Below, piece after piece: positions 47,701 through 59,700 of a stretch of 64,000 nt of DNA. The notes under the pieces were generated by a model, which ran no database searches, had not been told where the DNA came from, and saw only the letters and a list, made by a program, of their open reading frames with translations. Within the stretch, counting starts at the first letter, position 1. Every line of letters begins with the position of its first letter. Source of the stretch: Porites lobata (lineage: Eukaryota > Cnidaria > Anthozoa > Scleractinia > Poritidae); assembly GCA_942486035.1 (NCBI GenBank), contig CALNXK010000129.1:124001-188000 (forward strand), read 5' to 3'. The position numbers were made by a program, and so were the translations under genes.

Positions 47701-50700
47701 TTGTCGCGTTTATTTCAATTCGCTGAAAATAGCTAATGTCGGCCAATTTCCCTGGAGTTGATTTCTTTGGGCGCACTCAAGTTTAGAAAGAGAAAGAAAA
47801 GTTTGTCGTCGCTTGTTTTACGTCCTCCATAAAACGTGAAACTAGGCATTTTCACGTCGTAGTCGTGCAGTAACGGCAAAGAAATGTGCAAGAAAGCGTG
47901 ATGCACGTGCAAACTAGTTGTTTTGCTCAATAAACCTATTGCTTTTTTGACGTTCTCGTTGCCGTCGCCGTCGTCGTTGCTAAAACTTTCTACTGACATT
48001 TCGCGAACGGAGAGTTTTAGCGCGTGTGTACTAGTACCAAATCTAAGGCAGATGTCTTTTTCCGACATTTCTTAGTTTTTGCACGCGAGTATTTCAAAAT
48101 TACTTAAACCTGCTGCGGATGAAACTCGCATTTAGTTTGATGGATAGTCTTTGTGTGTTTCAAAGGTGTGCTCTTTTGGTTTAATTTAACGACGAAAGTA
48201 GCCGGGGGCCATGCTCTGAGTAGCCGGGGGAAATCCCCGGCCCCCGGCCCTTAGTGACAACCCTGTTTAGTAACTGAAAAAAAACATTATATACTATATT
48301 TTTTATTACAAATTAAAACCTTACATATATTTGGAAAGTGAGAGAAAGATGCAAAACTGCCTTAAACAGTACATAGTGGCATTAATCTTCAATTGTCCTC
48401 TAGATATGGTTAAGTTTAACCAGGGGTTAAGCCAAATTGTAAGCAATATTATTTTTTTGCCAAAGAACAGACAAGTCCTGGAGCTTATAATAATAATATA
48501 TAGATTTAGCCAGGGCTAAAAGCGAAGCTCCCATTAATAAATTTATATTCTAAATCAAACAATAAACTTGTAATCCACAAATCAGTTAACTTAAGGGCAC
48601 ATTCATGTGACTTTTGAGGGAAAGGATAAGTTATTTTAGAGTGAAACATCTTACATCGAGTTGATAGCCTAAATATATGTACACCCAAAAAATAGCAAAC
48701 ATCTTCTATCACATTCAAGAGCCATAATGGCTCTTGATCACAGTAGATTAGGCCTCGAAAACAAATTCTTGGAAAACAAATCAGGCCGGCATTGTTTTGC
48801 GTTCGACAGGTTTACTTTACAAATCCTTGCCAACAAATCTGAGGAGGGTGTGTAAACTAACCTTTTATACTTTTTATACATCACATCTGAGGTGAAACAG
48901 TACTTTTTATCATACAGACCTCGGACAGAATACGGCATTTCACAATTTTTCAATGTCCAGGACGATCAATCGTGGGCTTTTAGCGAAACCGTTCAAAAAA
49001 TTTCCAAAATCACCCATACGGCCAGCCGGTTCTCATTTTTAGTGCGACCTGTCAGTGTGGTCGAGTGTTTGAATGAACTTTAATGGAGATACGCTTCAAC
49101 ATAATAACGAATTTATTATCATCACTTTTTGTTATTTAATGGTTCCAGTTATAACGATGTGTAATGTTATAAAGCGTTTGATACGCGCGACATTTCTCAG
49201 TACTCCTGCAAGCGATGTTCATTAACGATGAAAACAAACACCACGGACAAGCGATTAAAATTGCAAGAGAGACTACTAACAATCAATAAAAGAAATATAA
49301 TTCGGTAAAACATTTACAGAGACAACAATTTTCATTCACGAAGACAAGTATTAAAGTGTCTCTAAAAATCCTGAGTCTTTAAGCTTAAAGCTTAAGCTGA
49401 AGTTTATTTTGTTTTACTTTCAGGCGGCCTCCCGGTGTTTGTTTTGTTTTTCAAAGATGAACTCCTCGAAGCAAGAAAATCACTCAGAGTTTTCTTTCTA
49501 CAGCTAAATTTGTAACTAAATATTCTTCGGAACGTTTTTTTTCTATTTGTCGTGAAAAAAAAAATCTGAAGGTCTTTCAAAGTTCTGTAAGCTTATATCA
49601 AACCTAATACTAGATCAGATCATTGACTCAAATCTTAACAAACGTGCAAAAACTTGCCGCATAACTGTGCTCGACTTCATGAAATTTGATATAACAAAAA
49701 CAAACATCACATACAATAATTACTCAGGCTTACCATTCGAGATTCAGTTCCTGAAAGATATCAAGGAAGGCCATAGTTGCTTGAGACTTTTAAACCCTCT
49801 TACGCATTGAGCAAGGTGAAAGACGAAAACAATGCCATCCGAAATGGGATTACCCAATTTTGACAAGCGACGCATTTCTCAACCAAAAACCCAATAGACA
49901 AACCAGCCATGGATAACAGAAGACTCTTGATAGCAGCTGTATTTCATTTTGTACATCCAGTGGAAAAAGGCAGTTAAAAACATCACAAGTTGACACAAAA
50001 CGCTGTCAGCTTTACCTGTCAAAGTAAACAACTTTCAAGACGCTGCATAAATTTTCCGCATGAACTCACCTGTCAAATTTTGACCAATCAGAGTACAAAA
50101 ATTGGACGTAGAGCGTGACCAACACGTGACCATGGTAAGAAAAGGTCTTCCCCGCCTTTATTTTTAAAAAACGTGGTTGAATTTTCGCGTCCGAGGTCAG
50201 TTTAAAATCAAAATCTTGACAGTGCGGGACCATAGTGACATAAACACAACATATTTCATATGAATCGTTGGAACAAATAGACTTGAGCCTGCGATCATTT
50301 AAAACTGGTAATTTGTCAGCGGATAACTTCAAAAAAGTACTCGAATTCGATGGGTCGACACTTGAGCCCGCGGTACGGTCAGGTGACACTGGTCAGCGGA
50401 TATCCTGTTTTGACGGCTGTCAATTGAGCACAACATTGATGTGCAATTAGTTTTCTACTGGGCTCCCAAACTAGCTAGAAAGTGTGAGAGAAAACATTGG
50501 TTTCCCTGTGGTGCGGACGGTCGGGCGTACGGTCACGTGATTACCAAATTTTCTCGGATGGGTAGATTACCACATTTCCTTAGCTATGGAGCTCCGCTAT
50601 AAGCCTTAGCTTACAAGATACAGTTATGATAACACCAATTTATACTCTGACCTACGTAACTTATTTTTATCTTAACCTGGATTAGCTAATCAACCTTTCA

Positions 50701-53700
50701 GGAACCTGGCCCAAACTACTTTACTTTATGCAATTAAAGGAAAAAGGTCTGAATTATCAGTTCAAAGAAGACAGTGTTGCGAAGACAACAAACGATATCT
50801 CGTCGGTTAAATAAACTCACGGTTTTAATTTTACGGCTCCTAAAACTTACATGTTCTGATAACAACTCATGACAACAACAAAAACCCGACCGCGTGTGAA
50901 TTACAAAATCAGAGTAACTGTCAATCAAAAAAATGAAATCTGATCACTAAAAACTCACGCGTGCGATTGCGTGACGCGAGACTCGAAATGTCTTTTGTCC
51001 ATTTCCCCCTCCCCACACTGGGAGGTAAGGATCAGTGTGATTGTTCGATAAAAGATTGAAACAGAAAACTATAACAACGAGAAATGTTCAGTGTTCTAAC
51101 TTTCGTGCAAGGGCACCAGTTTATGAATTGGTCTAACGATGGTGCTTGCGCCACATTGGATCTTAGCGACTCTGATGTGGCCATCCCTTCCTGTATAAGT
51201 TTCGATGATGCGTCCTAGAGGCCATCGTCCTCTTGGCAGTTTAGAATCCAGGACGAGAACAACATCATCCACCTTCAGATCCTTGACCACTTCGGTCCAC
51301 TTTGGCCTTCTGCTTAACAAAGGAAGGTACTCTTGTAGCCACCTCCTCCAGACTTGGGAAATTATCTCCTGGACCTTTCGCCAACGTTTTCGTGGACTGA
51401 ACTCGGTGGTATCAACGGTTTCAGGTGCGAATTGACCGCCCAACTGTCCGTGTAAGAAGTGGTTTGGAGTCAGCGGTACAATGTCCTGGGGTTGGCTGAC
51501 TGGTAGGTGAGCGGTCGTGCATTGAGCAGTCCTTCCACTCCAGTCACTGCGGTAATTAACTCTTCATCAGTTACGTCACTCGTTCCGATTACTCCGTAAA
51601 TAGCTTTCTTGGCCGACTTTATCATGGCCTCGTGAATGCCACCAAAGTGTGGTGCCCGGGGGTTGAATCTCCATGTTACACCTCGATTGGCTGTGCTTTG
51701 CTGAATCTTGTCCTGGTCCAGCTTACTGATCAGTTCTTTTAGTTCGTTGACGGCTCCAACAAAATTGGTCCCACAGTCGCTTATCATTTCCTTTGGCGCT
51801 CCCCGTCTGCTTGTAAAGCGTGTAAAGGCATTCAGAAAACTGTCGGTGTCCAAACCAAAAGCCACCTCCAAATGGACCGCACGGGTTGACAGACAAGTAA
51901 ACAAACACAGCCACCTCTTCTGTCGGCGCACACCCTCGTCCTTGTACGGTTGTAAAGGGGCCAGCATAGTCAACGGCTGTTTGGTCAAAGGGACGGAAGG
52001 TAAAGCGAAGACGGATCCCTGGAATCGGTGCCATGATCTGTGTAGCGGTCTTGCTCTGCATTCGTTTGCACATGTTGCACTCTCGCTCCCACTCTCGGAT
52101 CTCTTCCCGGCTGCAATGATCCAAAACTTCTGGTTGATTTGGGACAAGACAAAGTTGGTTCCTGCTGTATGGTTAGCCTGTTCATGATAATGCTTGACAA
52201 TGAGCTTCGTGGACACAATGTCCTCGAGGCAGTATCATTGGAAATCGCACATCGTAAAGGCAGGTACTCTGCGAACTGGAGTCTTCCATTTGAACGGATA
52301 CAGCCTTCTTCATCTAACACAGGATTCAACTTCATTAGTCGGCTCTTGGTCAGTATTGGTCTCCCCGGTCACTAGAGCTTTGTATTCGTCTAGGAATGCT
52401 TGGCGCTGACAGGATTGCACCACCTCTGCCTCAGCTTCTCTTATTTCACACGGTGACAATGCTTTGCTGGTCTGTCGCGGACCCCTCTTCAACATGTTGT
52501 GGAGCGCCCTCCTTACTCTAGCCTGTAGGTTCACCAGTCGGCTCCAACTTGAGAAGCGTTTCGGGTTCAATCTCCAGACTGGAACACTGCCACCCTGACT
52601 TGGCTTGTCCCTCTGAGCTTGGTTTTCTTGCACTGTCACGAGGGTGGTAGAACCCTGTTGCTGTTTTGTTGTCGACTTCATTTCGGGCATCACTTTCGGG
52701 CTTTCGGCTAACTCCATCTTAGGCCACTCACTTTTCTCCTTCATCAGCCATTCCGGGCCATTCCACCATAGTTCGGATTTAGCAAGCTCAGCTGGGCTCG
52801 TTCCTCGGGAACACAGGTCTGCAGGATTTTTGTCGGTGGAGACATGTTGCCACTGTACTGGTTCAGTACTAATCTGTATCTCCCCAATACGGTTTGCCAC
52901 AAAGGGTCGAAAGTCTCGGCCTCTTCCACGAATCCACCATAGCACGTCTGTACTGTCGGAAAATAACGACGCTGCTTTCACGGGTAGTTCCAGGACTCTG
53001 GACACGGACTGGGTTAACCTTAAACCCACTATGGCTCCCATTAATTCCAGCCTTGGCACGGTCATGGGGGTAAGCGGGGCAACCTTACTCTTAGAAGCTA
53101 TCAGCTGTGCGGACACGGTACCATCTTCATACTACTTGCAGCGTAAGTAGGAGGCAGCTCCATAGGCCTGTGTTGAGGCATCAACAAAGGTCACCACCTC
53201 CTTCGACTTGACTGGTTGCTGGTTTTGCAGACACCGTGGAATCTTGACCTTTTCTAGGCATGACAGCTGTGAGAACCAGACCTGAAGACGATTAGCCACT
53301 TTGTCCTGAACCTCCTCATCCCAGTCATAGCCACGGTTCCACAGTTCTTGGAGCATAATCTTCGCTTGTACGACGAAAGGGCTTATCAGGCCAAGCGGGT
53401 CAAAAACAGTTGCAATTTTCTTCAAAACACTCCTCTTAGTAATTGGGTAGCCCTCGGTCACGGGTGTTGCAGGCACGGCCAATAAATCATCGGTGCTGTT
53501 CCACTGTAAGCCAAGCGTTGTCGTTACTGTATCCTTACTGTCTTTTATGTCCACTTCTGTGGCTCGGTCCTCCTCGGTATGGCTGCCATCACCGTTGCTG
53601 AATTCGACACCCATTTTCGGGCGTGCATGCCTGCTTTTGCCCACAATGCATTAAGCTGGTGATACAGGTCGACTCCTTTCTCGTCCTCCTCAACACTGTC

Positions 53701-56700
53701 TAACGAATCATCCATGTAGGTGGACTGAAGGACAGTTTCTGCAGCTAATGGGAACTCGGTTTGGTGCCGCCTGGCATTCTCCTGGGCGATGAATTGGGCT
53801 TGAAGGGAGCTGAGTTCTTCGAAAACAACTCTAGAGAATTCATACACATCTGGGTTGCGGCCTGTTTCTCCGTCTCGCCACAGGATTCGAAACAACGGTC
53901 GGTCTTCAGACTCAATTTCTATTTGGAGGTACATCTCTTGAATGTCACAGACAAGGGCAACCGGTTACTGGAAGCGGATCAGAACATCAAAGAGTTCTCT
54001 CTGAAGTTTCGGCCCAGCATGAATGACATCATTAAGAGCGATTCCTTTGTATTTGGCGGAACAGTCAAAGACTATCCTTACTTTGGTTGTAGACTTGCTC
54101 ATCCTAACAATCGGAAAGTGTGGTAGGTACCAAACTTCAGGGGGCGGTGCTTCATTTTCTGGGACTTTACGCAGGTACCCCTTCTCCACATAAGTCTCGA
54201 TGGTCTTCTTATACTCTCTCTCAACAAATTCTCTCTTTTTAGGTTTTTTCTCTGTGCTGAGAAGACGGGATTCTGCCATCTGACGATTATCGGGAAGTTG
54301 AGGCCTCTGTCCTTTCCACGGCACAGCAACACTGTATCTCTCACCGTTGTAGCAGACTGAGCTGCTAACCCTTTCTAAGGCCAATCTCTCTTCTGCAGTA
54401 CACACGACTCGGTCATTTAGCTCAGTTCCATAACTCTCGATCTCCCAAAACCTCCTAAGCGTTCCATCTAAATCACAACAACCACCTGCTACACTAACCG
54501 GCCCTACATCCCTTGTAAACAGTGTTCGAATTGTATGCGTTCTTGTTCCAGTCTCCGCTCTACCATCTGGAGGTCCGATACAAGTCCACCCAAAGCGGAC
54601 CCAAAGCGCGCCACCGGTTCACCCACCTTTCCACGTACATCAGCAAACGAGTAATGCAAGTCAGCATTATCAACACCGATCAACAAATCTACCAAGCCGT
54701 CTTTTGCTGGTGACGCGAAGTCGCACTGTGCAAGGTGAGGCCACTTGCCTTTATTCGCATTCCAATTCTCCACTTGGTAATTTCCAGTGACATTGCGGGG
54801 ACAGGTCTTAACTTCAATTTCCTTTGTAAACTGACCATTAACACTTTCGATCTCTACTTTTAACGGCATAGTCTGAAACGTCTCTACAGAATTGTTCAAT
54901 ACATGAACTTTCACGGTTTGATAAGACTCCTTTAGTCCAAGGGCTCCGGCCACTTCTTCGTTCAAGAATGTCTCGTTTGAGGCATCATCTAGGATTGCAT
55001 TCACTTTAAGCTTTTTTCCTTGTGCCTTCACCCACACGGGAACGGTACGCAGTGAGTAGGCTTCTTTTGGGCTTCTCGGGTTGTGAGTAGTCATCGCTCG
55101 CGAGGCACGACTGTCCTCACCCTCGGGTGATAAAACGGGGCCGACTGCCCCTCCCATGGAGTAAATGACGGGTAGCTGTTAGAGCTGATCACTGGTTGAG
55201 CAGTCCCCATGGGTGGGTTCGTGGCAGGCGGATTCTCATGCAAGAGACGGTGGTGATTTCCCCGGCAACCGTTGATTTGGCAGGTTTGTGACTTCGTACA
55301 GAACTTTCCCTGGTGATCATCACCTAAACACCGGAAACACAATCGTTTTTCTTTAGCCAGTGTCCATTTGTCATCGTAACTTTTCTGTTGGAAAACCAAG
55401 CAGGCCCATACTCCATGATTCGGGGAACCACAGCACGGACACGGCGGTTTTCGGGTAGGCTGGCCTGAGCCTGGTGGTCTCCTGGCGAAATCTGATCTGA
55501 CGTGAAAATTTCTGGGCCTGTTTCGATTGTTTGATTTCGATTTGAATGTTGCCATCCATCAGATTTCTCTGTAACCGATAAGCCATGCGCCATCTCCTTA
55601 GCTTCAACGCGGATGTGTACTTCTTCCTTAAGCCAATCCCTCAAACTTACAACAGATCGCTCCCGGCTCTGTTTCTGTAGCCAACGGCTGTACCCTTGTA
55701 CTTGAACTTCAGCGAGCTTCTTCACTAACAGGCTATGAAGTGTTCCTTCTCCAAGCTCTCCATCGCGCCCCTCGGCCCTAAAGCTTAACCACAGTAATAC
55801 GTATTAAATCTGCAAACTTTTCAAATCCTTGAATGTCGTTGTTTCCCATTTTGGGCATTTTTTCCAGCTGGTCCATGTAGGCCTGCAGTTGCCGCCATGA
55901 CCGCCGAACTTGGCTATCAAGATTTCCTTTGCCTCTTCATATTCTGGTTCTGACACCCCAAGCCCTCGAATCGCTTCCAGCGCGCTGCCGGACAAGCTCT
56001 GCCTCAATCTCGCCATTTTAGGTTGACTGATTCTTTGGACTGGTCCACCAGACTTTCAAACAAGCCCCAAAACTCCTCAAATTTCGTCTTGTCTCCACCA
56101 TACGTCGGTACTTTCAATGGCTTCAGGCGATGATTCGCGGAATGACTGATTTGCGGGCTTTCAGGAACGTTTATTTCTCCTTGACTGCTGTGCGAATTTT
56201 GGGAAGGCGTTGGAGGCAAAACTGGGTTGAGCGAACCCTGCAAAACGATCGGCGGACTTGAATGAGCGACAAATTCACTGTGCGAAGCAGTCGCGACAGA
56301 AATTTGAGCGTGTGATTTCACGGCCTCGTGTGCCTTTTCAATTGCGGTTTGAATTTCCGATTCCAGCGTTTTTCCTTCTTCCATAGACGCCTGTTTATTT
56401 GCTTCCTCTCCATTTTTCAAATAAACAACACACAGTTCATCCAGTATTTCCAGTGTGCTTTCCAGAAGCGACCAAAGTTGCTCAATATCTTTCTCAATAG
56501 CGCCTACGTCCTTCGGCGAATCCTTCGGCGTGATGCAAAGCTTCTCCATGTGATGGCGAATTTTTGTCATCTCGGTTTTTCGTAGTCTCTTTTGTTTTTT
56601 CAGATCCAATAACACTTTTCTCTTTCCAGTTTCTCTTCATCGTCCTTGTTTTCGGTCTGTTCGGTTCCCGGACCATTTTCACCGCCAGTTTCTTCTGCAT

Positions 56701-59700
56701 CGGCATTCATCTTGAGCGGCGAAATCACAAATCAAAAATTCAAGCTTACCACAGTGCTTGCGTACGGTGAATGAATCTCCCGGTAACTCTTCAAAACGGT
56801 CTCTCGGTTTGTCCCTTCGTGGTCGCCAAAAAATGTTGCGAAGACAACAAACGATATCTCGTCGGTTAAATAAACTCACGGTTTTAATTTTACGGCTCCT
56901 AAAACTTACATGTTCTGATAACAACTCATGACAACAACAAAAACCCGACCGCGTGTGAATTACAAAATCAGAGTAACTGTCAATCAAAAAAATGAAATCT
57001 GATCACTAAAAACTCACGCGTGCGATTGCGTGACGCGAGACTCGAAATGTCTTTTGTCCAGACAGACAGCAATTGTTGTTGCTCGAAATATCCATAATAG
57101 GTCATAGCTGTTCATCAGTAGCATGCCTAAAATGTGTGCAATATATGAGTAGAAAAACAACTCAAAGAAAATGTAATGCCTCAAACAACGAACTAAATGC
57201 ACATCAATTAAGTAGGTAAATAAGGCATGCACCATTCAGCCAATGAATGCCAATTTGATTTTGCACAGTGTAGTCGTACTTTGGTCATTCCCCTTGTTAC
57301 TAAACAAATCCGAAAAGCCTCATTACAATGTAGATTTTCATGAAAAAAATGGTAAATATAACGTTGTAATATAGAATCATTTTCAGTTGATGTCATTAAT
57401 GGTTCTAATCAAGTCTGTGTTGGGTCACTGCAGGAATTTGAGGGAGACGAAGACCAGATTAAGGCAGCCAAGTTGATAACAGAGAAGCCTGTTGTTGTAA
57501 TGTCCGGGCGTGGAGGTTGTGGCAAGACGTTTGTAGTCTCAAAAGTCTTGTTGAAAGCACTGGAGAGAAAAAAGGAAGAGATTCGCAGAGAATTCTGTGA
57601 TGATGTAGATGATCAGCTCATGCCCGGTATTGCTGATACTGTTCCCAAAGAAGCCAAGCCATGCCATTCTTTAATTCCGGATACTCAAGGTGACAAAGAT
57701 TCGATGAAAAAAGAAGTTTTCCAAGATTTCTTTGATGATTTAGATGATAGCCATGCTGTAATTCTTGATGATATTCCTGAAGAAGCCAGGTCATGCCGTT
57801 CCTCGGGGCTAAATATGCAAGCTGATCATGACAAAGATTCAACCCACCAAAAGGAGGTAACCAGAAAGATAAAGAAGAAGCAAAAGGAAGTTGATGAAGC
57901 AGTGTTACTGACAGCTCCAACTGGCAAAGCTGCTTCAATATTAGGGAGCCGAATTGGGCTTGAAGCATACACACTACACTCAGTAATATACAGCTTCATA
58001 AACTGGGAACAAAAGTCTCAGGAAGAAAATGATTGGAAGTTCCACAATGTGCGACTGCTCGTGTGTGATGAGTGCAGTCTGGTCTCAGTCAAAGTTTTTT
58101 CCAAACTCCTAAGCTGCCTGAAAGAGCGGTCAGAGCTGCAGCAAGTCATCCTTTTGGGAGACATAAAGCAGCTGCCCTCTATTGAGCCAGGCAATTTCCT
58201 TTGTGATGTATACCAAACACTTGCAATGCATGGTGTTGCTGTCACGCTGAAAACAAATCATCGCTCGGACTCTGACCTTATCGTTCAAAATGCTGTCAAA
58301 ATTTCACAGCCTCCCAGACAGATGCCACATTTTGATGATTTGAGAAGGTTTCATTCAATAGATTGTTCCTCATATGGAGGTTACAAACAGAGAGAGACAG
58401 ACATTGTCAAACAGGTTATAAACGATGTCTTGAAACGAGAGGAATTGCAAGACCCCAAGTCCTCACAATTTGTGGCATTCCGCAATGTAGATTGCAATCT
58501 CATCAACGAGCAATGTGCTCGCCATTACAACAACCACTCCCTTTTGAGCAGGAAACCTGATTATCAAATTGGGGACAAAATCTGTATCAGGCGTAATGTG
58601 GAATGCAATGACGTATATGGAAAGAAGCCTGTCAGGTTATGCAATGGAGAAATATTCTTCATCCATGATATCACTGAGGAGCAAGACAGTCGGGGAAAAA
58701 AGAAAGTTTACTTCAGCTTGGTCAGTGGTCAAACGATGCCAAAAACGAGACTAAAAATCAGGTTTGGAGAACTAAAGGCTGCCAAACTGTGTCATGCTTG
58801 GGCACGAACCATACATACATTCCAGGTAAAAATGATTACACAGTATGTTATTTCGTACACTTGACTGAAGTTCTACATCATAGCAACTATTTTGATCTAA
58901 CAAAATAATCAACTAAAGAAAGGAGCTCGGAAAAGAAAGTTCACAAAAATATAATGACAACATTGATGACAGTCTAGTTTCTTTTTACTTCTCCAAGTGT
59001 ATGTCTTCCGAGCAACCCTTTTTGTTTCTGAACATACCCACGACGGAAAAATATAATTTTTAGAGAGTATGGTATCCTCAGTGTATTATTAAGGAAAACT
59101 TCAGAGTGGTGCGCCCATGTATTCTACCAATAGTTTTCCGTTTGGATGATTACTTATGACAACTTCCCGATTTAGATTTGAAACCTCTTATTTAACTTGC
59201 CCAGTCTGAAATTCACAAAGTTTTGCAAGATCTTACATACAGCATTTTATTTTTTCTATCAGGGCTCTGAGATAGAGACATTGGTATACGTGGTAGGGCG
59301 TCCACATTACCAAAACTGGCAGCATGTGTATACAGCCATCACGCGTGGTATACGACGCGTAATAATCATTCACAATCCAAGCTACCTGCAGAAAGCTATC
59401 CATACTTGTCCTGAACCGCGGCAGACAAAACTGAAGGAAGACATAACTCGACAACTGCACTACTGCGATCCGCCTTGGTCTGAAAGTGATAGCTCAGAAG
59501 CCAGCGAACAAACTGGTCCTCAAAGATTACAATCTCATCTGATGCATGACCCGGTTCACCAAGTGGAATCTAGCGATCCTTGTGGGTTGGCCCGTGGTAG
59601 TGATTCTAGCAACCATCACACTGCTGACCAGGAGAGGCCTTATACTAACGGCATGGAATACACGGTTGACCAATTAAGATTGAGAGAATTAGAGGCATGT

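Larger units (their letters stand above)
50775..57060 (-). mobile_element. Bel/Pao LTR retrotransposon, antisense in HELB intron 2
   Basis: A 6286-bp element with two 227-bp LTRs (50775-51001 and 56834-57060), identical as far as I can read, with TG...CA ends. GACAG flanks both sides (50770-50774 and 57061-57065), a perfect 5-bp target duplication. A primer-binding-like site starting TGGCGACC (56828-56811) abuts the 5' LTR, and a purine tract GGGGAGGGGGAAA (about 51014-51002) abuts the 3' LTR. Domain order on the minus strand is gag, CCHC knuckle, aspartic protease, reverse transcriptase, RNase H, integrase, then the Pao-type C-terminal domain, which is diagnostic of Bel/Pao. The coding region is broken by about ten or more frameshifts and several stops, so this copy cannot make a full polyprotein. 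Confidence 0.95.

Noticed and set aside
51708..54126. Plus-strand frames of 70-170 codons across the Bel/Pao element
   Set aside because: They are antisense to the retrotransposon polyprotein, whose domains are clear on the minus strand.
57618..57974. 118-codon minus-strand frame across HELB exon 3, and similar antisense frames at 59233-59460 and 59847-60200
   Set aside because: They are antisense to a well-supported helicase exon and have no domain; they are shadows of its codon usage.
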